Origin: Tricholoma matsutake
Taxonomy: Eukaryota; Basidiomycota; Agaricomycetes; Agaricales; Tricholomataceae
Length of the DNA stretch: 64,000 bases
Direction of reading: 5' to 3'
NCBI GenBank assembly: GCA_026075535.2
Contig: AP026542.1
Location: 4,960,001-5,024,000, forward strand
In this document: positions 34,601 through 44,796 of the stretch, in pieces
Layout of the letters: every line of letters starts with the position of its first letter
How positions within the stretch are numbered: position 1 is the first letter of the stretch
The notes under the pieces: model-generated
Databases searched by the model: none
Seen by the model: only the letters and a program-made list of their open reading frames with translations
Told to the model about the DNA's origin: nothing
Made by a program: the position numbers and the translations under genes

Positions 34601-35934
34601 TACGAGAAACTGGTACTTGGGAACTTACCGATCCACCTGCTGGAGCCAACATTGTAGGCTCGAAATGGGTTTACCGCGCGAAGAAAGATGCCGCCGGAAA
34701 CGTTATCCGCTACAAGGCACGTCTTGTTGCCCAAGGATTCTCTCAAGTACCTGGTGTCGACTACTTTGACACTTTTGCTCCCGTCGCGAAGCTTGCGTCG
34801 ATTCGAGCCATTCTGGCTATGGCTGCTGCTGAGGACATGGAACTCCATCAGATCGACATCAAGGGGGCATATCTCAATGGAGAACTCACCGAACGAGAGA
34901 AGATCTTCATGCAACAACCTCCTGGCTACCACGCTCCAAACTCCTCTGGCAAAGTGTGCCGTCTTCGAAAGACCTTGTATGGTTTGAAGCAGTCGGGAAG
35001 GCGCTGGTATCAGAGGCTAGTCGAGATCATGGTTCAGCACCTGGGATTCTCGTGTTGTGATGTCGACCAAGCTGTGTTCTTTCGGCGAGAAGGGCGAATG
35101 ATAATTATTGTCCTTGTGCACGTCGATGACTGCACGATCGCGGCGACTGCAATCATGTTGATCAAGCGTTTCAAAAACGAAATCGCCAAGCACGTCGAGA
35201 TAACCGATCTAGGAGAGCTCCACTGGTTGTTAGGAATCGAGATCAGACGTGATCGGGAGAAACGTACCATCCACCTCTCCCAACGTTCGTATATCAACTC
35301 CATTCTCCGTCGTTATAACCTCCAGGATCTGAAGCCCGTTTCCATTCCCATGGAAACCTCCATCCATCTCTCGACATCCCAGTCTCCTGCCACCACCGCT
35401 GAATTCGCTCAAATGCGCGATGTGCCGTATCACGAGGCCGTTGGCTCGTTGATGTACGCATCACTCGGAACGCGCCCGGATATTTCATTTGCAGTTCAGA
35501 CCGTCTCGCGTTTCTCCACAAAACCTGGACTTATTCATTGGGACGCCGTAAAGCGGATTTTTCGGTACTTGAAGGGTACGAAGGATCTTTGGTTGTCGTA
35601 TGGGCATGCGAAGATTGACTTGGCTGGATATGCTGATGCTGATGGGAGTATGGCCGAGGATAGACACGCTATTTCTGGGTACGCATTCATTGTTCACGGT
35701 GGAGCTGTTTCTTGGAGCGCTAAACGTCAGGAAATCATCTCGTTGTCAACCACCGAGAGCGAATACGTGGCTGTGACTCACGCGGCAAAGGAAGCACTCT
35801 GGCTTCGTTCACTCATAGAACAACTTTTCGGCACCACCCTATCTCCCACCACACTTTTCTCCGACAATCAGTCTGCTATTGCACTCTCGAAGGATCACCA
35901 ATATCACGCCCGTACCAAACATATCGACATCTGA
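31645..35934 (+). CDS. Copia gag-pol polyprotein, one premature stop
   Basis: 1429 residues from ATG 31645, 51 nt after the LTR. Gag occupies residues 1-250; CX2CX4HX4C knuckle CWNCGEKGHFKDKC at about 251-264; protease YDSGCTRH with catalytic Asp395; HHCC finger (HRRMGH...CESC, about 530-566); integrase core D595 (HSDLWG), D658 (HSDRGGE), E694 (GIAERR); RT from about 1000 with VHVDD (Asp1161-1162); RNase H (GYADADGS...TTESEY) to the end. The TGA at 35932 follows KHIDI, where copia proteins have Arg, so it is CGA-to-TGA. The same frame then runs 50 more residues to the normal stop at 36082-36084. All catalytic residues are present; without the TGA it would be full length. Confidence 0.96.
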   Translation: MSTTALTTTDILPSSVPKLLPTGLNWTAFSMRFEDAIRAKGLWGHFDGSVAMPTVSSPPTADEETALAQWNKDDLTAKALLTHHIPDSTLIHIHGKAVLKERWDLISNEYTLKGSFAQADLRSHFMESKCPDKGNIREFLDGLRVKKEELATYGVVIEAKDYRSTIITSLPHHLSNFASNLLAGARLYSSTKTIDPDELIALISEEFERNVASRSRRSGAKSLKGDDKDEAMSASSNGKGKRFERKPRGVCWNCGEKGHFKDKCPKPVKEKKDDSPKKGGSANAAIESDSEGEGAFFAELWDSDSELPDLQSVSNSDSDSDHELEGESDGDWFSEIGDDLDSGWDTEELFGTDGSECGSLVSVDLNSVAVDLDEVAAHIESSSKAESSPRVEVYDSGCTRHITPYRDAVENFVDISPKSFRAANKQNFNAVGVGEMVIDVPNGVDISQLRLTEVLYSPKVGYTLVSVGRLDENGFSVTFADGKCTIQGPEGECIGAIPKTGRGLYQVAHEPEMANVATEVLTLDQFHRRMGHISTEVAKKLVDKGFVTGVRLETTSSGEPHFCESCVYAKATRKPVAKAREGERATEFGGEVHSDLWGPAPVATKAGKRYYITFTDDKTRLTHLHLLRNKSDAFASYKEYEAWCDTHLDARVKILHSDRGGEYLGKEFIVYLKSKGTAQKLTVHDTPQHNGIAERRNRTIVERIRALLHASGLPKTLWGEAARHVVWLLNRTTTKAVDGKTPYEAAFGKKPDLRHLREWGEKIWVRVEGGNKLGGRVREGRWLGVDEQSKGFRVYWPDKRTVSTERNVYHDKTCALVDRLEGEDWEFIETTTDLPKSSTPTNPTPAQPAVSQAVPSPTVSRAPSPSPSDHQDLHEEEPVPAKRVRKPSQRVRDLIEGHGTTSARPSDPTVSAGIQLPPVVEEAPNQVLEGEGLADWMMLANFEEEYAMAAEISEVEALEPRSLAEAKRRPDWPLWEKAIHEELALLRETGTWELTDPPAGANIVGSKWVYRAKKDAAGNVIRYKARLVAQGFSQVPGVDYFDTFAPVAKLASIRAILAMAAAEDMELHQIDIKGAYLNGELTEREKIFMQQPPGYHAPNSSGKVCRLRKTLYGLKQSGRRWYQRLVEIMVQHLGFSCCDVDQAVFFRREGRMIIIVLVHVDDCTIAATAIMLIKRFKNEIAKHVEITDLGELHWLLGIEIRRDREKRTIHLSQRSYINSILRRYNLQDLKPVSIPMETSIHLSTSQSPATTAEFAQMRDVPYHEAVGSLMYASLGTRPDISFAVQTVSRFSTKPGLIHWDAVKRIFRYLKGTKDLWLSYGHAKIDLAGYADADGSMAEDRHAISGYAFIVHGGAVSWSAKRQEIISLSTTESEYVAVTHAAKEALWLRSLIEQLFGTTLSPTTLFSDNQSAIALSKDHQYHARTKHIDI

Positions 35935-36077
35935 TTCCATTTCATCCGCTGGATTATTGAACAAGGTTCTATTCGGCTCATTTACTGTCCTACCGACGAC
36001 ATGATCGCGGACACGCTCACGAAGGCTCTTCCATCTGCGAAGGTCAAACATTTTGCTTCCGAGCTCGGGCTATCGAC

Positions 36078-36091
36078 AGCTTGAGGGGGAG
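36078..36091 (+). promoter_or_regulatory. Polypurine tract of the copia element
   Basis: TTGAGGGGGAG directly before the 3' LTR; it also covers the natural stop codon of pol. Confidence 0.8.
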
Positions 36092-36420
36092 TGTTGGAAT
36101 ATCAAGTGTGACTCGCCCGAACGGGTAACCCCGCCTACCCGCGTTCTTACTACTTTCTGGATCTCATGCGCAGCAGCGCGCCACTATGCCGACTCCACTG
36201 TACGTTTGTATTGTTTCTTGTAATTCCTTTCAAATTACTGCATTGCTATTGCTCTCGTCGAGAGCCTTTCCTTTTGTTCTCTCATTGTAGTTTAGCTTAC
36301 TTTACTGTTTGCTACAAGTACTGCTACTTGGACTTGTCTCCCCTCAGTCGTTTGGCTACCGCTCTCGCGTACAAACACTGAGCTCTATTATTAGTACGGC
36401 TTAGGTCTACGTTCGTTACA
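36092..36420 (+). repeat. 3' LTR of the copia element
   Basis: 329 bp, followed by the TTCAC duplication. Confidence 0.96.
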
Positions 36421-36425
36421 TTCAC

Positions 36426-36625
36426 CCCGTTGCCAGGCCACCATTCAGGTGCAAACATTGGCAATGTAATTATGCATACAGTTGACTGTTACGGTCTGCA
36501 GGGCAAGGTATGCAGATTTTCGTGTTTTTAAAAATAATTATCAATAATCATATTATTCTAGGTTGGTTGGTTTACTAGTGATAATGTGAGTAACAATGAC
36601 ACTGCCATGAAGGAGTTTGCACTTG
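36426..36625 (+). pseudogene. hAT transposase gene, inverted middle segment (part 3)
   Basis: FTPLPGHHSGANIGNVIM...CYGLQGK, an intron at about 36508-36561, then VGWFTSDNVSNNDTAMKEFA. The DN motif is the second catalytic region of hAT transposases. The homology ends at about 36620, where N-terminal sequence on the other strand begins. Confidence 0.85.
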
Positions 36626-37560
36626 AGGATGCATGGGAATGTTGAGCTTCTTGCAATGATTTTCGTAGACAATAAAATGGTCCTGGTGCCTAGAGGTCAC
36701 GCTGTTAGCATTGATATACAAAAATATCAGAACTACACCTACCTTGAAATATGAGTATGCAGAGTGGACATGCCACCTTTGAGGAAGCAGTGCCTTGCCG
36801 CAAGAACTTTTGCACTGGATCAAGAGTATTGTCAGTGTAAACCAAAAGTCAAGGATCAACGACACTAACTGACAGACTTTGCAGACATGACCCTCTTCTT
36901 TCACACCTGTGTGGGGATTAACATGATTGTCCTCCTTTACAAAGATCATGCGGATATCAGCAGTATGATCCATCTTAAGATGTCTACCAGAGGCCTATTT
37001 GAAGTTAGAGTTTCAGGTCATATTTATAAAGATGAGCAAAGACTTACTTCGCAATCTGCATCTCCCATAGCCTTAGTAGATGCATAAGCAAGATCAAAAT
37101 CTTCATCCAGCTCGGTGTCTCCACCTTTGCCATCAGAAGTGGTGGCAGGATGCTCTGCAATGTCGGGCTCATAGTCATCACTTTTGTTGCTATCAGTTGA
37201 CCCTTCATCATCCGAGTTGGTGGTAACCTTGCGATTGACATGACGACTTGCTGCTGTGCCACCGGAGGCCTTGCGCTTGTGCGTAGTATTGGAAGACAAT
37301 GTTTTGGCATTGTCAGGGTCAGTGATCCTGTTGGAAAGACGTACGGCATGTCCAGAATGATGAGCACCTGCCACTACAACAGCAGGGGGTGGGCCACCAC
37401 AAAAAATGGGATGAATGGTGGCAGAAGAGCTGGCAGTTGTCGTAGAAGAGGGGGTGGCTGCTTGATTAATCGGCTCCAAAGAATCAATGTCTTCATACCA
37501 CTGTATGTCTTCTGCATTGAGAAGCTTTCTGTCTGGTCCAATGGCACAGTCCGACATTGT
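36610..37560 (-). pseudogene. hAT transposase gene, N-terminal segment with BED finger
   Basis: Starts MSDCAIGPDRKLL at 37560. A low-complexity Ser/Thr and acidic leader runs to about 37055. After an intron comes TADIRMIF...EEGHVCKVC (about 36890), the first half of a BED zinc finger; after two more introns comes TSRHQDHFIVYENHCKKLNI (about 36650), its His half. This arrangement is typical of fungal hAT transposases. The strand agrees with 28571-29345 and is opposite to the middle segment. Confidence 0.8.
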
Positions 37561-37666
37561 TGGTACAGAGTTTGTTATAGTTATGCTGTACGAAGCATTA
37601 ACTGGAGATGTAGCAAAGACAGAAAACATTGCTCATTTTAAATGCCACAGTATTTTGTCTCTCCGG

Positions 37667-38215
37667 TGATGATACTCGACCAGGAAACTCAAACAAAACC
37701 CACAATAAGGCCTTGAATGGTATAACACTAGTTAGAGGAAGGTTGCAAGGTGGTACTAAATATCACTGCTGTTACCCAAGGTTAGGGAAACGACTTTAGA
37801 GAGGGTCCGATGAAGTTCGATGAGGTTCGAGAGTGTGCGAAGCACTGCAATGATGTCCAAGGAAAGTTCAAAGAGGTTTGAAGATGTTCGAGGGGCTTAT
37901 AGAGGACAAGGATGATTTTGACGATGGCTGAGGATAGACTATAGGGATGTAGAAAGGCTTTTGAGAGGGGATAGACGATAGATGATTGTATTGAGAAGCT
38001 AGTATGAAGAGTTCGAAGAAGTTCAGTGTTAAACACTGAACTTCGAGACTAAGTCGAGAGGCTTGGACTCAAGAGAATTGCTCTTAAATCAGACGATTCC
38101 TGTGAGAGGATGATCTATTCTGTCATTCTAAGTAGCTAATACAAGGCTATATATGTTTGGGAGAGGTGGTACTTGAAAAGGAAATAGAACATGAGGAATA
38201 CATGAGGCAAGATAT
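37667..38215. repeat. LTR-type repeat (family B), left part
   Basis: Begins TGATGATACTCGACC; matches 57247 onward. Contains TTCGA-rich degenerate repeats and a CTATATATG box near 38147. A GAAGTTCAGTGTT / AACACTGAACTTC palindrome lies near 38018-38045. Split at GATAT by G3; continues at 45953. Confidence 0.7.
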
Positions 38216-38888
38216 TGTTAAGAACTGATCCTGGAAGGTACGTTGGAATCTGATCAGACCCTGTGGGTGTTGATAGCGGAAGGTTGTCAGGTCGTTGCAG
38301 ATTCTGTGGGAGGGGAAATGGAAAGGACTTGGCTTCAGCTTGTAAGAAGCTGCGCCCTTCACCTCATCTGGTGTCCTAATTTCAAGACAAAGGTTTGGAG
38401 GTAGAAGCGGGGAAGTGCGGGTAAATGTGGGGAGGAGTACAGAGGGACTTGGGTTAAGTTCAGATGAGATTAGAACTTCAGAGGAAGACTAGAGGTTGAG
38501 TCAAAGGGAGTTCAGACTCTTTAGCGGACTGAGGTAGGAGTAGAAGGAGATTTAGATTGGCAGGTTTAAAGTCAAGTCTATGTCAATATATGAACTGAGG
38601 AATACAAGGCAAAACTAACTAAGCTTAAATAATGTAGTCCGGAATAAATGCGGAACAGGAATGAAGACTGTGGCAGTGTCTCGACTGTGTAGATAAATTA
38701 CCTAGAGGGAGCCGCACAGGAATCCGTAGTTGAATTTGCAATAGAGACAGCAGCCTGGTGCACAGCAGTGTGGGAAGTGCAAGGTGGCCGGGAACGAAAG
38801 TGGGAAGAGTAGACAAATGTTGGGTTCGACGTGTGGAAAAGGGTCAGATGGATGCGGGTTCCGATTGGGCGAGGAATGGTTCTTGACA
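38216..38888 (-). repeat. 3' LTR of G3
   Basis: 673 bp. Lacks about 36 bp present in the other LTR near 45783-45820 and has a few extra bases near its end. Confidence 0.9.
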
Positions 38889-38903
38889 GTATTTCCCCCT
38901 TAG
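38889..38903 (-). promoter_or_regulatory. Polypurine tract of G3
   Basis: On the minus strand CTAAGGGGGAAATAC ends at the LTR. The truncated relative at 51400 has AGTAAGGGGGAGGA at the same place. Confidence 0.75.
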
Positions 38904-39023
38904 TGCCGAGCCTACAAGGCACGTGAGTGTTTCAGTCCAAATAAGGAAGTTGGTTGAATTTCCAAATGTGGTAGTTGGTTGGAAAATTTTCACGTTCTTT
39001 CCTACCCCCATCACCTATCAATT

Positions 39024-40027
39024 ATGTCCCCCCCAGCAGTCTCCATGCAAATCAAATTAACCATGATGAGGGCCCAACACGAACAGAGGGAGTGGGGGCT
39101 GAAGGAGCAGATGGAAAGGGAGATGAAGGAGCTGGAGGAAGTGGCGAGGGAGGAGGAATGCCAGGCGCAGGAGGCACAAAAGGCAGCAGAGGAGGCTGCA
39201 AAGGCTGAGGAGGCATGCCAGGCAGAAAAAAGAGGCAGCGGCCGCATGATGAGTGGAAAAGAAGCGGGCAGCTGCAGCCGCAGGTTTGGAGGACAAGGCT
39301 GAGGGGAGCAAGTTCCCAAGGAAAAAGAAAGTTGCCAAGTTGAGGGTGCGAGTGGGGTCAGAGGAGTCAGAGGGCCCAGTGCAGGTGCAGACAGCTTTGC
39401 CCTGCAAAAGGTGCATCTTTATCTTCTTTTTCTGTATTCTTTACTGACAAATGGCCTAGATGCAAGTATCAAAAAATTGCTTGCTTCAAGATGGGCGTGA
39501 AGGGACATGTGTGCAATAACTGCACGCGCGTCAAACACAAGTGCGAGGAGGTAGTGTGGGAGGGGCAGGAGGCCCCTGCAGCAAAAACGGCAGGAACGAT
39601 GGAGTCAACAGGGATTAGCAGGGAAAATATGGAGATGATGCAGCAGGTGATGAAGTTGATGAGGAAGGGATTTGCTGAGGTGGCAACTGCAGTGCAGGAG
39701 TCAATAGGGGAGATCCAGGATGCTTTGGACCCAGAGTGGGTGGAGGATGAAAGCGCCAGGGAGGAGAGCAACGAGGGTGACAAAGAAGTGGAGCGGGCGG
39801 TGCGAGAGTCCCGGTGGGAAAGACATGGGATCTGCAAGTCTGGAGATGACTGGGTGGCCTTCCAGAGATATCTGGAGAAAAGGCGGGCAGATGAGGAGGA
39901 GGAGAGCGAGAGTGGAGATGAGGGTGAGGGTGGAGAGAAGGACGAGGGTGGTGAGAAGAATGAGGGTGGAGAAGAGGGTGAAGTTGGGGGAGAGGTGCCG
40001 AAGACGGAGAGGGAGAAGCGGAGGTAG
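39024..40027 (+). pseudogene. Antisense accessory gene of G3, Zn2Cys6-like
   Basis: Start MSPPAVSMQIK at 39024, then a long charged coiled coil (MEREMKELEEVAREEE, QEAQKAAEEAAKAEE). A frameshift in the A6 run near 39226 and a TGATGA pair (two CGA codons by inference) break it before KKRAAAAAGLEDKAEG and PRKKKVAKLRVRV, a basic patch. A 49-nt intron (39411-39459, branch TACTGAC) splits a cysteine block. Spliced, the block reads CX2CX6CX9CX2CX6C from PCKRC to KHKC, the spacing of a fungal Zn2Cys6 cluster. An acidic C-terminus follows to the TAG at 40025. Likely nuclear nucleic-acid binder (inference). Not gag or pol, opposite strand, convergent. Confidence 0.7.
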
Positions 40028-40074
40028 TGTAGGGATCCGGTTGGATCCAAAGAAAACTCTTTTTTTTTTTTTTC

Positions 40075-40080
40075 AATAAA
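40075..40080 (+). terminator. Poly(A) signal AATAAA of the antisense gene
   Basis: Lies 48 nt after the stop of the plus-strand gene and after a T-run; pol ends 48 nt beyond on the other strand. Confidence 0.5.
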
Positions 40081-40127
40081 GTTTGTTTCTGAGTCCCAAC
40101 TGAGTGAATGAGTATCGTGAATAGACT

Positions 40128-43100
40128 TTAAGTGGGTAATGGTCCGGGTTTCTGCGGGTAGCAGGTGTGAAAATCTGCAAGGAGTTCTTGGGCATGGTCA
40201 AGTTCCATAACAGGTAGCCAGGAGGTCTCTTCATCGGTTCCCTGGTAACCTTCCCATTGGATGAGGTAGAGAATCTTGCAGTGACATCGATTGTCAACCT
40301 TGGAGTTGAGGACTTTGGTGATCTCATACTCAAGCTCATCGTCGATGGTGATTGGAGGAGGTGGAGGTTGTGCTCAATTTGGAATTGTGTTCAGGAAGTG
40401 TTTTTTGAGTTGGGAGACATGGAAAACAGGGTGGATGGCCCACATGTGGTCCGGAAGCCGCAGGGTGACTGAGTGAGTACCCGGGCGGGCGATGATTTTG
40501 AAAGGACCATGGTTCTTTTTGGAAAGTTTCTTGGAGGGACAAGTGGTGTGGATATGTTCCACAGTGATATAGGCAGAGTCACCAATGTTGAAGTCAGGTG
40601 TGGGTGCCTGATGTTTGTCCGCAGGGCCTTGATAATGCTCTTGAGCGGCCGCAAGCTGTTTCTGAAGCTCCTGATGAAGGTTGTCCAAGTTGACAACAAA
40701 CTTGCGGGTGCGCTGTGAGGCTAAGTCACGTTCAGGGAAGATGGAAATGTTCGGGTGGTAGCCCTTGTTGGCGAAGAAAGGAGATACACCTGTAGAGGCA
40801 GAGGGAGCATTGTTGTAGGCAAATTTGCCCAAGGGTAAGAGGTGAGACCAGTCGTCCTGCTGATAGTTGCAGAAAATCCGGAGGTACTGCTCCAACGTCT
40901 GATTAAGTCATTCCATCTGACCATCACCTTGCAGGTGATAACCGGAAGTGAAGTGGATCTGCATGTCGAGTGCTTTTCCAAGGGAGCGGAAAAAATGCAA
41001 GACAAACTCGGATCCCTGGTCGCAAGTGACATGTGACAGGACACCATGCTTGGAGAAGACATGGAGGACAAACAGGTTGGCTAATTCTTGGGCTGTGATT
41101 TCATTGACAGTTGGGATGAAGATGCCTTGTTTGGTCAGGCAGTCAATGATGACCAGGATAGCTGTGTGGCCATTGGAATTGGGTAGTTGTTTGATGAAAT
41201 CCATGGAGATTGAGTTCCAAGGTTGTTCCGGGACTGGAAGTTGCTTTAGGAACCCGTAGGGCTTGTGTCGAGGCAATTTGGATCATTTGCAAGTGGTACA
41301 GGATTTGCAGAATTCCTGCACAAAGGTGCAGAGGTTTGGCCAGACATATTCCCGACGGACAAGCTGCTGGGTTTTGTTTTCTCCAAAGTGGCCAGAGAGG
41401 ATATGGTCATGTTTGTACTGAAGGACCTTGAGGTGGAGGTCTGCAATGTCTGGAACATAGATCCAGTCAAAGTGGTGGAGAAGACCTGCCTCGTCTATAG
41501 TCCAGTTGGGGTCGACAGGTGTCGGGAGGTGAGCAGATGATAGCGGGTCAAGGGGTAGAGAGGTGCAGATGTCGTTATGGAGTTTCTCAACATCCATGAT
41601 TACGGCTTGTTGGATGATGGGTGTGGCAAGATAGGTGGCACAGAGGGAGGAGGTGAGTTGCTCCTGTGTGAATACAGGTTGGAAGTTAGTCAGGTTTACG
41701 GAGGCGAAGTCGCTATTTCCCCCTTTGCGGTAGACATCCCAACGTCTTGTGAGCGCGTCTGGCTTGGCCCCTAATTTTCTGGGGCAGAAGTGGATGACAA
41801 GATTGAACTGGGAAAGGTATTCAGACCAATGGGCCTGGCGGCGGGTGAGCAACTTAGTAGTGCTGAAGTATTCAAGATTTTTGTGGTCAGTGACCACATC
41901 AACTGGGTTTTCAGAACCCTTGAAATACTGCTGCCAGTGTTTGAAGGCTTCAAAAATGGCCAAGAGTTCCTTATCATGGGTGTCGTAATTTAGTTCAGCG
42001 GGATTAAAGGAGCAGGAATGAAAAGTGACTGGATGGTTTTCTCCATCCACAGTGTAAACCAAAAGAATAGCCGCTAGGGCATAGTTGGAGGCGTCAGTTT
42101 TGAGTACCATTTGCGAGTCGGGTACCCATTGAGTTAAGACGGGGGCATGAGTGAATTCTTGTTTGAGCTTTTCAAAAGTGTCACAGCATTTCTTGTTGAA
42201 GTCCCAGGGTGCGGATTTCTGCGTCAAGTGGGTGAGTGGGATGACAATGTCTGAATAGCCATTAATGAAGCAGCGTTAAAAGTTGCAAAAGCCTAGGAAG
42301 GATTGTATATCCTTGACTTTCCTGGGCTCGGGCCAGTCGAGCACAGTTTTGACTTTATCCTCTGACATCTGTAGTCCATCCGGTGAAAGGATGAAACCTA
42401 GATATTCAATGGTGTCTTTGTGGAACTCACATTTCTGTGGTGAAGCGTAAAGTCCATTCTTCCGGAGGCGGCGGAGGACTTCTTTGACATGAGCCCCATG
42501 CTGGGTTATCGTCGGAGTAGATTAGGATGTCATCGAGGTACACGATGACACAAACATCCAGCATGTCGCTAAAGATGTCGTTCATAAACCGCTGGAAAGC
42601 TGCAGGTCCATTAGTGAGTCCAAAGGGAACCACCAACCACTCAAAGGATCCGTAGCGGGTGCAGAAAGTGGTTTTCCATTCATCACCATCTGCGATGCGG
42701 ACTAGGTGATAAGCATGCCACAAGTCTATCTTAGTGAATAAGCGGGCTTTTCGGGGGGAGTCGAGGAGGTCGGAAATGAGTGGGAGTGGGTGGCAGTCCT
42801 TCTTCATGAGACAGTTGAGGCCTCAGTAGTCAATGCAAAGTTGGAGACTACCATCCTTCTTCTTGACGAAGAGAATAGGAGTGCCGTGCGGGGACTTGGA
42901 TGGGCAGATGAAGCCTGAGCAGACATTTTCATCAATAAAGACTCTTAAGGCTTCTAATTCAGAGAAGGAGAGAGAATACATGCAGCCTGGAGGCAGAGGA
43001 GTATTGTATTCTGTCTCTATCTTGAGGTCGTAAGACCGATGTGGAGGAAGGGTATCCACTTTAGTCTTATTAAAGACATCAGCAAATTTGTGATACTTGG

Positions 43101-44796
43101 ATGGAATATCGGAAATGTTGGATGAGTTAGCGGATTGGGTGGAGCGGGTGGATAACCCTTCTGGAGCAAAGGTCATCTGAAAAGCTACTGCCCCAGGAAG
43201 TTTGCTAGCATGCGCATAAGCAGCAGCGTTGATGAAAGAGATGTCGGGAGGTGTAAACTTAGGAGGAATGGGGGGTTCAGAAAGTGCGGAGGAGTCAAGG
43301 ATTTCTACTGGAAGGTTTGGGGACAAAGGTGACGTCGGGGGTGCTGGACCTCTATGATCTGCAGAGCAGAAAGTGAGTTGGCTTGAAGACCAGTCAATCA
43401 ATGGATTGTATTGCTTCAGCCAGTTATGACCGAGTACGGCGGAACAGAAAGAGTCGAGTGAGGTTACATAGGATGACAAATTGAACACTTCACCAGCAGG
43501 GAAGGTGACTGGAAGTATGACAACCTGAGTTATGGTGGAGTTGCAAGATCCATCAAAGAGTCATAGACCAATCGGGTTAATGGATTCTGTGCTGGGTTGG
43601 CTATCCAACACAAAAGAGGAGTCAAGGAAGCAGTGGGAGGAGCCAGAGTCGATAAGGGTTCGGACAGGAGTGGAAGAGTCAGGAAGGGTTAAAAGAATGG
43701 TTAAGGGAGTCAGGGTCGGAAAGAGTGGACATGTTGAGATGAACGTAGGCAGCCAAATGGGTAAGGTCAATGCAACCCCCAGCCCCAATGGCTGTTTCCT
43801 GAGGGTTGCAGACTATTTTTCCGAGTCCATAGTGTTGGGAACAACAGCGGATGCATGGGCTTTTGTGGCTTTGGATTTCAGGCAGTTTCCTGCTACGTGC
43901 CCTTCCTCACCACAGTAGAGACAAAGTCATTCTCTCATGCGACGTTCTCATTCCTCCCCAGTAAGCTCGCTGTTCTTCCCCAACTTATTGGAGATGGATG
44001 ACTTGGGCTTGTCCTGGGGAGTGTTCTTTGTCACGGAAGACTGCTGGTTGGAGGTGTTACTGTGGGCGGAGTTCAAAGAGGTTTGGTTTGTTGATGGGGA
44101 AGGACTTTTGGAAATGTCCTTCTGACTAGAGTTAGTGATGTTACTGGAATTCTTTGTTTCAAAATGGGATTCATCTTCTTGCATCCAGTAGATGTCATCG
44201 CTGTCCTGCGCTTTCAAGTGCAGTTCTGCAAGAGTATTGGGTTTACCACCCCAGAGAACTTCTATATGAAGTCGGAGCGGAAGACCGCAGAAATAGTGGT
44301 CACGAAGGGCTGCTTTATTCCAATTGACCCTGGAAGCTAATTCCCAGAAGTCAATGTTATACTTTGTGATTTGACCACCTTTCTTCATTGCTAAGTCAGA
44401 GAGAATTTTTTCCACATCTCCGACTGGGTCGTGCGGGCCAAAGTTGCTTTCCAGCTCAGCAAGGAAAGCTTTGTAGTCCCACATCCAGTGTGTGGAATCT
44501 GTTGGGTCATTAAGACCAGGCTCAAACCAACTGAGAGCTGATCCCTTAAGATAAGAAAGGACAAATATGATCTTTTTCTCATCAGAGGAAAATACGTGCG
44601 GATGGTCATGGAAATGAAGATTGCAGGAGACTAGGAAGTCTCTAAGTTTCTTTGGATTGGCACTGTTGAAAGTGTCGGGGTTGCGAACTTTGATTTTCTC
44701 AGTCTTGGGTGTGTTATTCTGATGAAGGGTGTGGATACTCTCTGAGAGGTTGTAAAGGACATCTATGAACCTATCCCCTGGGTCAGGGTTTTCCAC
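40128..44796 (-). pseudogene. gag-pol polyprotein of G3 (broken)
   Basis: Start MENPDPGDRF. Gag has a capsid core (FNSANPKKLRDFLVSC, SALSWFEPGL) and knuckle CLYCGEEGHVAGNC. Protease LIDSGSSHCF near 43635. RT has [16 protein letters not shown] and palm YLDD near 42530. RNase H shows TDASNYALAA and DHKNLEYF; the HHCC finger reads KYKHDHILSGHFGE...CKSCTTC. Integrase keeps D (SMDF), D (CDQGSEF) and E (DGQME). The chromodomain (YEITKVL...IQWEGYQ) ends at TAA 40128. Stops: seven TGA (43948, 43927, 43561, 42823, 41283, 40908, 40374), each where Arg is expected or allowed, plus one TAG and one TAA. One frameshift near 42505. Confidence 0.92.

Larger units (their letters stand above)
31265..36420 (+). 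mobile_element. Ty1/copia retrotransposon, nearly intact
   Basis: 5156 bp with 329-bp LTRs (TGTTGG...TTACA) and a perfect duplication TTCAC (31260-31264 and 36421-36425). One long gag-pol frame in the order protease, integrase, RT, RNase H, which is copia order. The LTRs differ at only four sites, so insertion was recent relative to the rest of the window. It interrupts the hAT transposase exon reading SEQLAF. Confidence 0.97.

Noticed and set aside
39057..39416. Minus-strand Leu/Cys-rich membrane-like frames over the antisense gene
   Set aside because: Complement of a Glu/Lys/Ala-rich coiled coil; no independent coding evidence.
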